From Bacteroidetes bacterium GWF2_38_335 (GTDB lineage: Bacteria > Bacteroidota > Bacteroidia > Bacteroidales > GWF2-38-335): a stretch of DNA of 64,000 bases. The stretch spans positions 308,776 through 372,775 of the forward strand of contig MEOH01000016.1 in the NCBI GenBank assembly GCA_001769535.1, given 5' to 3'. Both the position numbers and the translations under genes were made by a program. Positions 34,719-44,582 of the stretch are shown here, in pieces (position 1 is the first letter of the stretch; each line of letters opens with the position of its first letter). A model generated the notes under the pieces. That model worked only from the letters and a program-made list of their open reading frames with translations. It ran no database searches and was not told the DNA's origin.

Positions 34719-36326
34719 ATGAAAAAATCAAAGCAATTCTTACTCCTCTTAACCCTTCTGCTTCCAGGCATTATTACAGCTCAGGTAGCCCGTCAGTCAG
34801 TTCTAATGGAAGTCTCATCGGGAACCTGGTGAAGCGGCTGCCCGGCCCTGCACATGATCATTGAAGATTTTGAAAATGCGGGTCACGATTTTGCCTACGC
34901 TGAATATCACGGAAGTGATGACTATGCTACTACCGAATCTGAAAACAGACTTACCTGGTACAATTGCGAATATTATCCTGAAACATGGATTGATGGTCAG
35001 CAAATCCCTATAGACAATTTTGCAGATGCTGCTATGATGCTTGACTGGTACAACACCAGAATGGCAACTCCAAGTAATTTCAGCATTGGTGTTTCCCAAA
35101 CACATGTTGGTCTGGATTACTCAGCAACTATAACACTAACTAAAGAAGCTGATTTTACTAATACAAACCTTGTATTGCGGGTGGTTCTTGTTGAATCGCA
35201 TATTCCTGAAGCATGGCAGACTCTTGATGAACTCAACTATGTTGCCAGAGATATGATTCCTGATGAAAATGGAACTACAGTTTCCTTTGCCGGCGGAGAT
35301 ATACAAACATTTAATTTCGATTTTACTATGAATGCAGGATGGGATAAGGACAACAGTCAACTCATCGCTTTTCTGCAAGATGAAGACACCAAAGAAGTTC
35401 TGCAAACAGAAGTAGTCACTTTAGCATCACCTGATTACACCACAGATGCTCAGCTTTTTTCCATCATCTCCCCTTCAGGTAATTTCTGTGGCGAGTCTTT
35501 GATTCCCGAAATCAGAATTAAAAATAAAGGTGCCGATAATCTGACCAGCCTGGATATCAGCTACTCCATAAACGGTGGAACTGTAGAAAATTACAGCTGG
35601 ACTGGTGATCTTCCATTTAATTCTGTCGAGACTGTTGTTTTACCTGCCATTGTTTTTACTTCAACCTTAGATAACACCATTACTGTAACTTGCTCAAATC
35701 CAAATGGCATCAGTGATGAAAATGCAGCAAACAATGAAGTTACCGGCAGTTTCCAGGTTCTTTCTTATTTAACCGAAACACTTACCTTTGAATTACTAAC
35801 CGATGCTTACGGCTCAGAGTCCTCATGGGAATTCAGAAATTCAACCGGAACAGTTATTGCATCAGGAACCGGATATGCAAGCAACACTTATTATACTGAG
35901 GACATTACCGTTCCGGCCAACGGATGCTACATTTTCGCCATGCTCGATTCGTATGGTGATGGCATCTATGATCCCAGCTATTACAGATTAAAAGATCAGG
36001 CAGGAAACATCATTGTTGAAGGCGGCGTGGATGTTGGAAGCGAAGAACTGACCAATTTCTATGTGGATATCAATGTTTCGGTTAAAGAAAACCAAAACAG
36101 CAATATTGGTGTATATCCCGTTCCCTCATCGGGCATTATCAACATTAATCATGTAGGTTGTGACCAAATGACCATTTACAATGCTATTGGATCTGTGATA
36201 TACAATAGGATGACAGAAAATGGAATCACCACCATTGACCTTTCAGCATATCCCGAAGGAACTTATCTGTTAAAAATAGAAATGACCGACAAGGTTGTAA
36301 CCAAGAAAATTCTGATTACCAGATAA
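34719..36326 (+). CDS. Omp28-like thioredoxin-fold T9SS protein with TGA in CxxC
   Basis: 535 codons from an ATG with signal peptide (1-21, ending TAQ). Residues 25-45 read VARQSVLMEVSSGTW, then an in-frame TGA (codon 38, 34830-34832), then SGCPALHM. Omp28-type proteins have CxxC there (GTWCxxCP), so TGA stands where the first Cys belongs, giving UxxC if read as selenocysteine. The thioredoxin-like domain (about 26-165), a second beta-rich region and a T9SS sorting domain (GVYPVPSSGIININ to the end) are otherwise intact. A methionine after the TGA (34854) opens a frame lacking signal peptide and redox site. I see no convincing SECIS hairpin by eye. Alternatives: nonsense mutation or sequencing error. 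Confidence 0.7.
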
Positions 36327-36355
36327 TAATAAGATCACTCAAATTTCTTAATAAC

Positions 36356-36382
36356 AAAACCCGCATAAATTATGCGGGTTTT
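36356..36382. terminator. Bidirectional terminator
   Basis: A 27-bp near-perfect palindrome, AAAACCCGCATAA and TTATGCGGGTTTT around a single A, followed by T-rich sequence. It lies between the convergent Omp28-like and oxidoreductase genes. Confidence 0.88.
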
Positions 36383-36429
36383 TTATTTTCATCTTTCATA
36401 ATTGCAGATAATAAAATTGGAAATTATTA

Positions 36430-37059
36430 TCATATCCTGCCTGATTTATAAATATGAAAACCGGGAATTCCTTCTATTACTTTTTTGACCAATGATTTTG
36501 CAATATCTTTTGCCTGTATTGACTGGTAATTCTTCATGGGTCCAATTAATATCAGGTCAAATAATTTCATCATAACTTTTGCAAAATCCTCTCCAAATCT
36601 TTTCTCATTTCTATTGCCCCTTATAAGTGAAGGCCTTAGAATGCTCAGACTTTCAAATCCAATCTCTTTCATGGCACTTTCCATTTTACCCTTAACCCTG
36701 CTGTAAAAAATCATAGATTTTGGATCAGCTCCCATGGAAGAAATAACTGCAGCAGTTTTACAGCCCGCTGATTTGAGTTCCATTGCCAGATATAGTGGCA
36801 ACTCAAGATCAATCTGTTCAAAAGCCTTTTTTGAACCGGCCTTTTTGATGGTTGTGCCCAGACAACAAATAAATGCATCTGCATTTACCTTTTGAGTTAG
36901 CTTATTGTTCTCCAGTTTAACCTCATTGATTTTAGAATGCGCAATTCCTGTTGGCCTGCGTCCAATGGCATATATTTCGGTTATCTTTTCGTTTTCAATT
37001 AACTCTTTCAGGCAAAGATTACCTGTTAAACCGGTTGCACCGGCGATGGCTATTTTCAT
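36430..37059 (-). CDS. NAD(P)-binding Rossmann protein (HTATIP2-like)
   Basis: A 209-residue atypical short-chain dehydrogenase relative. The N-terminal dinucleotide-binding motif GATGLTG (7-13) and the RR after the second strand (AIGRRPTG) favour NADP binding. The mid-protein AVISSMGADPKSMIFYSRVKGKME holds the Tyr/Lys-like YSRVKG motif of the NAD(P)H-binding HTATIP2/TIP30 group, and LRPSLIRG follows. Substrate unknown; cytosolic. It is convergent with the Omp28-like gene and shares the terminator there. Confidence 0.8.
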   Translation of the reverse strand: MKIAIAGATGLTGNLCLKELIENEKITEIYAIGRRPTGIAHSKINEVKLENNKLTQKVNADAFICCLGTTIKKAGSKKAFEQIDLELPLYLAMELKSAGCKTAAVISSMGADPKSMIFYSRVKGKMESAMKEIGFESLSILRPSLIRGNRNEKRFGEDFAKVMMKLFDLILIGPMKNYQSIQAKDIAKSLVKKVIEGIPGFHIYKSGRI

Positions 37060-37180
37060 TTTTTTGATTTAAAACTAAAAAATGAGATGTAAAATATCAA
37101 TACTGTGATGCTTTTTAAATACAAAGGCGCTTATTAAATATTGAAACGCTTTTTTATTACAGAGACGCTTTTTTAAATAC

Positions 37181-37204
37181 AGAGACGCAAGATATTGCGT
37201 CTCT
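37181..37204. repeat. Inverted repeat overlapping a gene end
   Basis: AGAGACGCAA and TTGCGTCTCT form a perfect 10-bp stem with a GATA loop. Related CAGAGACGC and GAAACGC segments precede it over 37120-37180. The right arm overlaps the stop codon of the T9SS protein gene on the minus strand. Confidence 0.75.
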
Positions 37205-38504
37205 ATCTGTTTATAATAATTTTGTATGTTTTGCCTCCCGTTTTCAACAAATACATTCCCTCGGCCTGATTTGTCAAATCAATAATTGTTGTATCTGAAA
37301 CAACCTTTTTACTAATTACAACTTTTCCCAAAATATCTACAACGGTAATTTCCTTTGCATCTCCCTTATAATAAACCCATCCGGTTGTTGGATTTGGATA
37401 AAATGTCTCATTTGATTTATTTGATTCAATGATTTCCGATGGCTCTTCAGTGACTGTAACAATCCAATCCTGCTCGGCAATGCCATCTTCGGCAGTTACT
37501 GTATAGGTAACCGGGGAAACAAAGTTATTGGCTGTTACACCTGAAACCTGAACCACTGAACTGATTTCAGCTGATGCTCCGGCGGATAATGTAAATGTTG
37601 GTATTAATGCATTCAGTGAGGTTCCATTTACCACTTCAATATCAATGGTGTGGGCTGTGGTGTTTATGGTAGCCGGACCAGTTTGCTGAGTAAATGAAAA
37701 CGACAGAAAATCGGTTTCGTCACTAAGAACCGGAGTTGAAAACTCAAGCACCTGATATCTTAAAACCTCTGATTGCTGTGAACCGTCAAGAGAAGTTGTT
37801 CCGTAGATCATAACCGGATAAGGGACTGTATCATGAAACCAATAATAGTAATCATCTTCAACCACATTATCCATTATAGCCATTTCCATCATCCATGCTT
37901 TTATATGAAATGTTTCAACAACGTGGATCCGTAAAACATCAATCAGGGTTCCTTCGGGCAAAATCAATGTTCCCTGCATATCGGCCTGCATACTGATGGT
38001 TCCATCTGAAATTGTCACTGAATCTTCGCCTACTCCGTATGGCGACATCTCTCCATGATAAGCTGAACTGAAATTATTTCCTGCTGTAATCGGGAAATGA
38101 AACTCCATTCCGGGCGAAGTATAAATACCATAATTGGTAGCTGATCCATACCATCCCCACCTGTTAAAATTATTTCCGTCAACATCAAAATAAAAATATC
38201 CGGCCTCTCCACTGTTGCCTCTTGCCATATTGGCTCCGGGGAATGTAGCGGCCTGGGGTGTAGATGCAGCATCTTTCCAAAAATAATAGAAAGTGGTTCC
38301 TGCATCCATCAAAGCAGCAAAATCCCATGTTTTATCAGTAACTGTGCCTGTTCCGGCTGCATCAAAACCAAAAGTATTGGCATCTTTATAAAAAACCGTA
38401 TCATCAACGGCAGGCATCTGATTTGTTTCTGAAATAGTTATAAGCTGTGCCGAAGTTGATATCGCTATACCAACTGCAAGCAGAAAAAGAGTAATTTTTT
38501 TCAT
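37203..38504 (-). CDS. T9SS-secreted protein of unknown function
   Basis: 433 residues from the chosen ATG, which begins a good signal peptide (MKKITLFLLAVGIAIS, cleavage near SAQ); an ATG 39 bp upstream would add an unlikely leader. The middle (about 25-260) is beta-rich with many aromatics (KTWDFAALMDAGTTFYYFW) and matches no family I can name. A segment at about 275-350 resembles a DUF5018/Ig-like cell-wall domain (TAHTIDIEVVNGTSLNALI, VTAEDGIAEQDWIVTVTE). The T9SS sorting domain starts FYPNPTTGWVYY. It is probably a surface protein. Confidence 0.75.
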   Translation of the reverse strand: MKKITLFLLAVGIAISTSAQLITISETNQMPAVDDTVFYKDANTFGFDAAGTGTVTDKTWDFAALMDAGTTFYYFWKDAASTPQAATFPGANMARGNSGEAGYFYFDVDGNNFNRWGWYGSATNYGIYTSPGMEFHFPITAGNNFSSAYHGEMSPYGVGEDSVTISDGTISMQADMQGTLILPEGTLIDVLRIHVVETFHIKAWMMEMAIMDNVVEDDYYYWFHDTVPYPVMIYGTTSLDGSQQSEVLRYQVLEFSTPVLSDETDFLSFSFTQQTGPATINTTAHTIDIEVVNGTSLNALIPTFTLSAGASAEISSVVQVSGVTANNFVSPVTYTVTAEDGIAEQDWIVTVTEEPSEIIESNKSNETFYPNPTTGWVYYKGDAKEITVVDILGKVVISKKVVSDTTIIDLTNQAEGMYLLKTGGKTYKIIINR

Positions 38505-38556
38505 AGGAATCTTTTTAAGTGTAATACTCAAATTTATAAACAAATAATTTGATTAG

Positions 38557-38564
38557 CAAATTTA
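38557..38564 (-). promoter_or_regulatory. -7 box of the T9SS protein gene
   Basis: TAAATTTG on the minus strand, 53 bp before the chosen ATG. Confidence 0.5.
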
Positions 38565-38699
38565 ATCTGGACTATTGCTAATTTGCGCAATTATTAATCA
38601 AATAATCTAAGTGAAAGAACAGATATCAAATACCGTATTTCCTTGATTTTACATATGAACTAAATTACTTTTCTTTGCTTCGAACTTAAACATGCTCTT

Positions 38700-40172
38700 A
38701 TGATTTCCAAAAAATTACTGATTATTTTCATTTTTACACTTTATTTTTCAGGAATACTTGCTCAAACAGTTACCTGCAAACAGGTAATCGGATATTACCC
38801 CAACTGGCAATGGTATGACCGAGCCAAACTGGTGAATCCCGAATCGATCATGTACGAAAAATACACCATCATCAATTATGCTTTTTTTAGTCCGCAAACG
38901 GATGGAAGTATTGACCAGACTGATACCTGGGCAGACGATAATCTTTTACTTGGCGAACCAATTTGGTATCCCACAGAAGGCCACGATTTCACCACTTCAA
39001 TTATTTATCTTGCTCATGCCGAAAATTGCAAGGTAATGGCTTCAGTTGGAGGATGGACCTTATCCAATAATTTTCCTGCCATTACTGCCGATCCGGCAAA
39101 AAGGGAAATATTCATTTCAGATTGCATAGCTCTGATTGATTCCTTTCAATTCGACGGTATTGATATCGATTGGGAGTACCCTGGATTTGCCGAGCACAGC
39201 GGAACTACAGCCGACAAAGCAAATTTCACAGTCCTGATGCAGGAACTGAGAAATGCACTTAATGAGCACGAAACGCTTACCGGAGATGAATATATGCTTA
39301 CTGCCTGCTTTAGTGCCGATCCACTAAAAATGGAAAATATTGAATACAGCAATCTCATTGATATCCTGGATTATTTTAACATGATGACCTACGACTTTTC
39401 AGGCACTTACGATGCAATCGCCAACCATAATTCACCTTTGTTTGCTCCGGCTCAAGGTGATCCTGAATGGAACCTCGACCGTACATTTTACAATGTAACC
39501 ACTGTGCATGGTGTTCCTGCAGATAAAGTAAATCTTGGGGTAGCCTTTTATGGTCGCTCCATGACCGGTTGTTCAGGTCTTTTCGGCAGTCACTCGGGCA
39601 GCGCCAATACAGTTCTTTTCGCTGCAGATGAAGGAACCCCGCTCTATTTCAACATTCTGGCAAATATTGATCAGTTTACCTATAATTGGGACGATCAGGC
39701 AAAAGTACCTTACCTTACCAATGGTCCGGATAATACTTTTGTAACCTACGACAATGAAGAGTCGGTCAGACTAAAAGGAGAATACATTACCGAAAATGAA
39801 GCAGCCGGAGCAATAATCTGGGAAATAACCGGCGATTATGTTGAAACAACACCGGGAAGCGGTGTGATCGGCAGCACTCCGCTTATTGATGCCCTCAACG
39901 AAGGACTTTGCACTGAAGTTGGAATAAACAACCCGACTGAATCTGAAATTAAACCATTGATTTATGCTTCATCAAACTCGGAAATTAATGTTTTGGTGGC
40001 TATGGAAAAAAGCAGACTTACAGTTTATACCATCAACGGGGTAAAAGTATACGATAACAAACTAAAAAAAGGCCTTAATAAAATTATCCTCCAAAATCAG
40101 AAACCCGGCGTTTTCCTTTTTGTTGTTCAAACATCGGATTTTCTTTATTCAGAAAGGGTTTTTATTGAGTAG
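38700..40172 (+). CDS. GH18 chitinase, T9SS-secreted
   Basis: Glycoside hydrolase family 18 endo-acting chitinase or related beta-N-acetylglucosaminidase, 490 residues. A signal peptide (1-21) precedes a single TIM-barrel domain (about 24-410). The substrate-binding SVGGWT is at 115-120 and the catalytic DxxDxDxE is intact at 152-159 (DGIDIDWE, Glu159 as acid). Further family features are MTYDFSG, FYGRSM and the late tryptophan IIWEITGD. The last 75 residues or so form a reduced T9SS-like sorting domain without YPNP (LTVYTINGVKVYDNK). It would act on chitin outside the cell. Confidence 0.92.
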   Translation: MISKKLLIIFIFTLYFSGILAQTVTCKQVIGYYPNWQWYDRAKLVNPESIMYEKYTIINYAFFSPQTDGSIDQTDTWADDNLLLGEPIWYPTEGHDFTTSIIYLAHAENCKVMASVGGWTLSNNFPAITADPAKREIFISDCIALIDSFQFDGIDIDWEYPGFAEHSGTTADKANFTVLMQELRNALNEHETLTGDEYMLTACFSADPLKMENIEYSNLIDILDYFNMMTYDFSGTYDAIANHNSPLFAPAQGDPEWNLDRTFYNVTTVHGVPADKVNLGVAFYGRSMTGCSGLFGSHSGSANTVLFAADEGTPLYFNILANIDQFTYNWDDQAKVPYLTNGPDNTFVTYDNEESVRLKGEYITENEAAGAIIWEITGDYVETTPGSGVIGSTPLIDALNEGLCTEVGINNPTESEIKPLIYASSNSEINVLVAMEKSRLTVYTINGVKVYDNKLKKGLNKIILQNQKPGVFLFVVQTSDFLYSERVFIE

Positions 40173-40245
40173 TTAATTATACCAAAGTTCTTAAATATCA
40201 TCCGAAACAGGTAATATAGCTGAAAGTATATTTCAATATTTTTTC

Positions 40246-40253
40246 TATCTTTG
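40246..40253 (+). promoter_or_regulatory. -7 box of the tricorn-protease gene
   Basis: TATCTTTG, an exact TAnnTTTG match, 26 bp before the first ATG. Confidence 0.65.
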
Positions 40254-40279
40254 ACATCGTTAAACTAAAATCATCAGAC

Positions 40280-43200
40280 ATGTCAATGAAAAAATGCTTT
40301 TTTCTATTCTCTCTACTTCTGCTTAACTTATTTGCATTTTCACAGATTGATTCACGACTGCTTCGTTTCCCCGCAGTGTACAACGATCAGGTCGTTTTTT
40401 CCTATGCCGGAGATTTGTATTCGGTTGGAATTTCAGGAGGCACAGCCCGAAGAATAACATCCCATGATGGCTATGAAATGTTTGCCCGGTTCTCTCCTGA
40501 TGGCAATACCATTGCCTTTACAGGGCAGTATGACGGAAACACTGAAGTTTACACCGTTCCTTCCAAAGGTGGTGAGCCAAAACGACTTACTTACACTGCC
40601 ACATTAAACCGTGACGATGTTAGCGACCGAATGGGCCCGAATAACATGGTAACCACCTGGACACGCGATGGCAAAGGAATCCTTTACAGATCACGAAAAC
40701 AATCCTTTAACGATTTTGTTGGTCAGCTTTTTAAAGTATCAACTGATGGTGGTTTATCCGAAGAATTACCTTTACCGGCAGGTGGTTTTTGCTCTTATTC
40801 CCCCGATGGCAAAAAACTGGCTTATAATCAGGTGATGAGAGAATTCAGGACATGGAAATATTATCATGGCGGAATGGCTGATGATGTTTGGATATATGAT
40901 TTTGATACCAAAAAAACCATCAATATTACCGATAATGATGCTCAGGACATTTTCCCTATGTGGCATGAAAAAGACATCTATTTTATTTCGGACCGCGATC
41001 GTACAATGAACCTTTTTGTTTATAATACAGAATCCAAAACTGTGAAAAAGGTGACTAATTTTGATAATTACGACATTAAATTCCCCAGTATTGGAGGCGA
41101 TAAAATCGTTTTTGAAAATGGCGGATACATATATGTTTATCATATAAAAACAGAGAAAACCGAAAAAATGAACATCATTATTTCCAACGATCAGGTGTAT
41201 TCAAGAAATGAATTGAAAGATGCTTCTGAGAGTATAAATGGATCGGATGTTTCTCCAGATGGAAAAAGACTGGTACTTTCTGCACGAGGCGATATTTTCA
41301 CCCTCCCGGCCACCGAAGGCGTTACCCGTAACCTAACCCAATCTTCTGATGCCCATGACCGAAATGCCGTTTGGTCACCCGATGGAAAAACCATCGCTTA
41401 TCTTTCTGATGCTTCGGGTGAATATGAAATTTATATACAGGTTCAGGATGGACGTTCAAATCCGGTTAAAATAACCTCTGGCGCAGATACTTACAAATAT
41501 TTCCTGAAATGGTCGCCCGACAGCAAAAAACTGCTGTGGTCTGATAAAAAAATGCGTCTGCTGTATGTGGATGTAGATTCTAAAAAAGTTACCGAAGTTG
41601 CCAAATCATCCATGTGGGAATACAACTCATTTAACTGGTCACCCGACAGCAAATGGATTGCTTATGATCAAAACGAACCCAATCAAATATCAAAAATATA
41701 TCTTTACAGCATTGCATCAGGAAAAAGTACTCCGGTTACCGATAACTGGTACGATTCCGGACAACCCGTGTTCAGTAATGACGGAAAATATCTGTTTTTT
41801 GCATCAAACCGCGATTTTAACCCCACTTACAGTAACATTGAGTGGAATTTCTCATACGAAAACATGGCAAACATTTATTTCATCACCCTTGCTAAGAAAA
41901 CTACCAATCCTTTGGCAAACAAATCTGATGAAGTACTCGACAAACAGGAAAAGGATAAAAAACCAGAAACACCTGTTGATATCACAGTTGATCTTGATGG
42001 AATCGGCGACCGCATTGTAAATATGCCGCTCAAAGCATCAAACTATTGGAACATCAATATGATTGACAACAAGGTTTACTATCTTGAAACCGGCGAAGGA
42101 CAACCCGCTTTGAAAATGTTTGATCTTGAAAAAAAGAAAGAAACCAAAATCGGTGAAATACGCTCATACACCATTACAGCCGATGGCAAAAAAATGATGC
42201 TTAGGAAAGGAAAAGAGTTTTATATCGTTGATCTGCCAAAAGCCGAACTGAAATTGGCTCCGGAAGATAAAGTTAATCTGGGTGACATGAAGGTTATGGT
42301 GGATAAACGTAAGGAGTGGAACCAGATTTATTACGAATCATGGAGACAGATGCGCGATTTCTTTTATGATCCCGGCATGCACGGGGTAAACTGGGAAAAT
42401 ATCAAAAAGAAATATGAAGTACTCCTTCCTTATGTCAACCACAGAAATGACTTGACTTATATTATCGGAGAAATGATCGCAGAACTGAATATCGGACATG
42501 CCTATGTAAACAGTGGCGAAGCTCCTGAACCAAAAAGAATAAAAACAGGATTGCTGGGAGCCAAAATAAGCCGTGACAAATCGGGTTATTATAAGATAGA
42601 TAAAATCCTGCGTGGCGAAAACTGGAGAAATAAAGCAAAATCTCCGCTTACCGAAGTTGGATTAGATATCAAAGATGGGGATTACATTTTCGAAATCGAC
42701 GGAAAATCAACAAAGGAAATGAACGATATTTATGCAGCCCTTGTTGGAAAAGCCGGCTCACACATTGAAATAATGACCGGTTCGACACCCGACCCTGTCA
42801 GCGGAAAAAAATCCATTATTGTTCCCATTGAAGATGAGGCAGAATTATACTATTTCAATTGGGTAAGGGATAACATCCGTAAGGTAAATGAAGCCACAAA
42901 CGGACAAGTTGGTTATGTGCACATACCCGATATGGTAACAGAAGGATTGAATGAATTTGCAAAATATTTCTACACTCAGCTCGATAAAAAAGCATTGATT
43001 ATCGACGACCGCGGAAACGGCGGAGGAAATATATCACCTATGCTGGTTGAACGGTTGAGCAGAGAACTTACCCGCAGAAATATGAGCCGCAATGCAACCG
43101 AAACAGGAACCACTCCGCAGCAAATGATGACCGGACCAAAAATATTGCTTATCAACCAATATTCTGCTTCCGACGGCGACCTGTTCCCTTATGCGTTTAA

Positions 43201-43513
43201 AAAACACGGACTCGGAAAAGTCATTGGAGTAAGATCCTGGGGCGGCGTAGTTGGCATCCGCGGATCACTGCCTTTTATTGATGGCGGCGACTTGCGAAAA
43301 CCAGAGTTTGCCTCTTTTTCGAGCGACGGAAAAGAATGGATAATTGAAGGATGGGGCGTTGACCCGGATGTCGAGGTTATCAATGATCCTGCAAAGGAAT
43401 ATGCAGGTGAAGATGAACAATTGAACATGGCTATCAAAATGATTCTGGAAGAACTTCAGAAAAACCCCAACGAAAAACCTAAAATGCCTGAATTTCCTGA
43501 TAAAACTAAATAG
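40280..43513 (+). CDS. Tricorn-type S41 protease with PD40 propeller and PDZ
   Basis: Periplasmic or surface protease of 1077 residues. The signal peptide is about 1-21 (FAFSQ). Two PD40/WD40-like propeller regions follow (about 25-560, with repeated FSPDGNTIAFTG, SPDGKTIAYLSD and WSPDSKWIAYD blades), then a tricorn C1-like helical segment (about 680-745, YYESWRQMRDFFYDPGMHG), a PDZ domain (about 750-850, GLDIKDGDYIFEIDG) and an S41 catalytic domain (about 870-1060). The nucleophile Ser is in NQYSASDGDLFPY (about 962-964). Related enzymes trim peptides, so it probably works after the secreted proteases. No T9SS domain is present. Start could also be the ATG 6 bp downstream. Confidence 0.92.
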   Translation: MSMKKCFFLFSLLLLNLFAFSQIDSRLLRFPAVYNDQVVFSYAGDLYSVGISGGTARRITSHDGYEMFARFSPDGNTIAFTGQYDGNTEVYTVPSKGGEPKRLTYTATLNRDDVSDRMGPNNMVTTWTRDGKGILYRSRKQSFNDFVGQLFKVSTDGGLSEELPLPAGGFCSYSPDGKKLAYNQVMREFRTWKYYHGGMADDVWIYDFDTKKTINITDNDAQDIFPMWHEKDIYFISDRDRTMNLFVYNTESKTVKKVTNFDNYDIKFPSIGGDKIVFENGGYIYVYHIKTEKTEKMNIIISNDQVYSRNELKDASESINGSDVSPDGKRLVLSARGDIFTLPATEGVTRNLTQSSDAHDRNAVWSPDGKTIAYLSDASGEYEIYIQVQDGRSNPVKITSGADTYKYFLKWSPDSKKLLWSDKKMRLLYVDVDSKKVTEVAKSSMWEYNSFNWSPDSKWIAYDQNEPNQISKIYLYSIASGKSTPVTDNWYDSGQPVFSNDGKYLFFASNRDFNPTYSNIEWNFSYENMANIYFITLAKKTTNPLANKSDEVLDKQEKDKKPETPVDITVDLDGIGDRIVNMPLKASNYWNINMIDNKVYYLETGEGQPALKMFDLEKKKETKIGEIRSYTITADGKKMMLRKGKEFYIVDLPKAELKLAPEDKVNLGDMKVMVDKRKEWNQIYYESWRQMRDFFYDPGMHGVNWENIKKKYEVLLPYVNHRNDLTYIIGEMIAELNIGHAYVNSGEAPEPKRIKTGLLGAKISRDKSGYYKIDKILRGENWRNKAKSPLTEVGLDIKDGDYIFEIDGKSTKEMNDIYAALVGKAGSHIEIMTGSTPDPVSGKKSIIVPIEDEAELYYFNWVRDNIRKVNEATNGQVGYVHIPDMVTEGLNEFAKYFYTQLDKKALIIDDRGNGGGNISPMLVERLSRELTRRNMSRNATETGTTPQQMMTGPKILLINQYSASDGDLFPYAFKKHGLGKVIGVRSWGGVVGIRGSLPFIDGGDLRKPEFASFSSDGKEWIIEGWGVDPDVEVINDPAKEYAGEDEQLNMAIKMILEELQKNPNEKPKMPEFPDKTK

Positions 43514-43608
43514 TTACGAGTTACAAGTAACAAGTATCAAGTATCAAGTAATGAGTAGCTAGTAGAGAAAATACTCACTACTTGATACTCACTACTTGCT
43601 ACCCAAAC
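43514..43608. repeat. Low-complexity GAGT/AAGTA repeat with inverted halves
   Basis: The left half is built of GAGTTACAAGTAACAAGTATC-like units and the right half of their approximate complements (ACTCACTACTTGATACTC). The 95-bp spacer can therefore fold back on itself. It lies between convergent genes and may act as a terminator. Confidence 0.6.
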
Positions 43609-44556
43609 TCAATACTTCTTCCCCTGCCAGGTATCAAGTTCCTCCATTTTTTTTTCAATCATCTGAAGGAAAATATAATTTCTTATATCCCAACCGGTTC
43701 CATTAGCTAGGTATCTTGGGGGAGTTTCGGAAGCAAATCTCTCAATGACGATCGCGGGATTCAACCTTTCAGTAAATTTTATTATAAAATCAATATACTC
43801 TTCCGGTTGAAAAAGATTGAATTTTTCAGGATTGTCGCTGAATTGTTTTTCCATTACTGTGCCCTTGAAAATCTGAAGTTGGTGAAATTTTATACTGTTC
43901 AGCTTAAGGCCTGAAAGTATTTCTGCCTCATCAAGCATCTCATTTTGCGACTCCCCCGGCAATCCGAAAATGATATGCCCTCCGGTGTGAATCCCTCTTT
44001 TGGCAGTTTCCTCCAACGCTTGCACAGTCTGTTCAAATTTATGTCCCCTGTTTAATGATTCAAGTGTTTTGTTATAACATGATTCAATTCCATATTCAAT
44101 AATCAGACAGGTTTTTTCAGACAATTCAGCAAAGTAATCCAATTTCCTTTCATCAATACAGTCGGGCCGGGTTCCGATAACAATCCCCGAAACAAGGGGA
44201 TGGTCAAGTGCCTGACTGTATATTTCCTTCAACTCTTCAACGGGTTTGTGTGTATTTGAATATGCCTGAAAATAGGCAATATACTTTTCTGCCCGACGGT
44301 AGCGGGTGGTATGAAATTCGATCCCTTCGTTTATTTGCGTAAGAATGGGTTTTAACGGATCACAATATGACGGATTAAAAGCCTCATTTAAGCAAAAATT
44401 ACAACCGCCTGTTGAAATGGTTCCGTCTCTGTTCGGACAGGTAAATCCGGCGTTCAGACTGAGTTTCTGGACACGGGTTCCGAATTTCTTTTTGAAATAG
44501 GAAGTATAGGAATTAAACCTTCTGGTATCACCCCAGGGAAATTTATGCTCTGCCAT
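43609..44556 (-). CDS. Radical SAM protein, TIGR01212/YhcC family
   Basis: A 315-residue member of the YhcC/TIGR01212 radical SAM group. The N-terminal SFNSYTSYFKKKFG-like start and the iron-sulfur motif CPNRDGTISTGGCNFC (about 39-54), whose first cysteine is spaced unusually far from the CxxC pair, are family hallmarks. So are IEYGIESCYNKTLESLNRGH and IFGLPGES. The substrate is unknown in this family; the tRNA/archaeosine-like suggestions are unproven. Oxygen-sensitive and cytosolic. Confidence 0.9.
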   Translation of the reverse strand: MAEHKFPWGDTRRFNSYTSYFKKKFGTRVQKLSLNAGFTCPNRDGTISTGGCNFCLNEAFNPSYCDPLKPILTQINEGIEFHTTRYRRAEKYIAYFQAYSNTHKPVEELKEIYSQALDHPLVSGIVIGTRPDCIDERKLDYFAELSEKTCLIIEYGIESCYNKTLESLNRGHKFEQTVQALEETAKRGIHTGGHIIFGLPGESQNEMLDEAEILSGLKLNSIKFHQLQIFKGTVMEKQFSDNPEKFNLFQPEEYIDFIIKFTERLNPAIVIERFASETPPRYLANGTGWDIRNYIFLQMIEKKMEELDTWQGKKY

Positions 44557-44582
44557 TTGGCAAAAATAATGAAAATAAACTA

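Noticed and set aside
34854-36326. Taking the 490-codon frame starting at 34854 as the complete gene
   Set aside because: It lacks a signal peptide although it ends in a T9SS domain, and an in-frame signal peptide and half of a CxxC motif lie directly upstream across a TGA.
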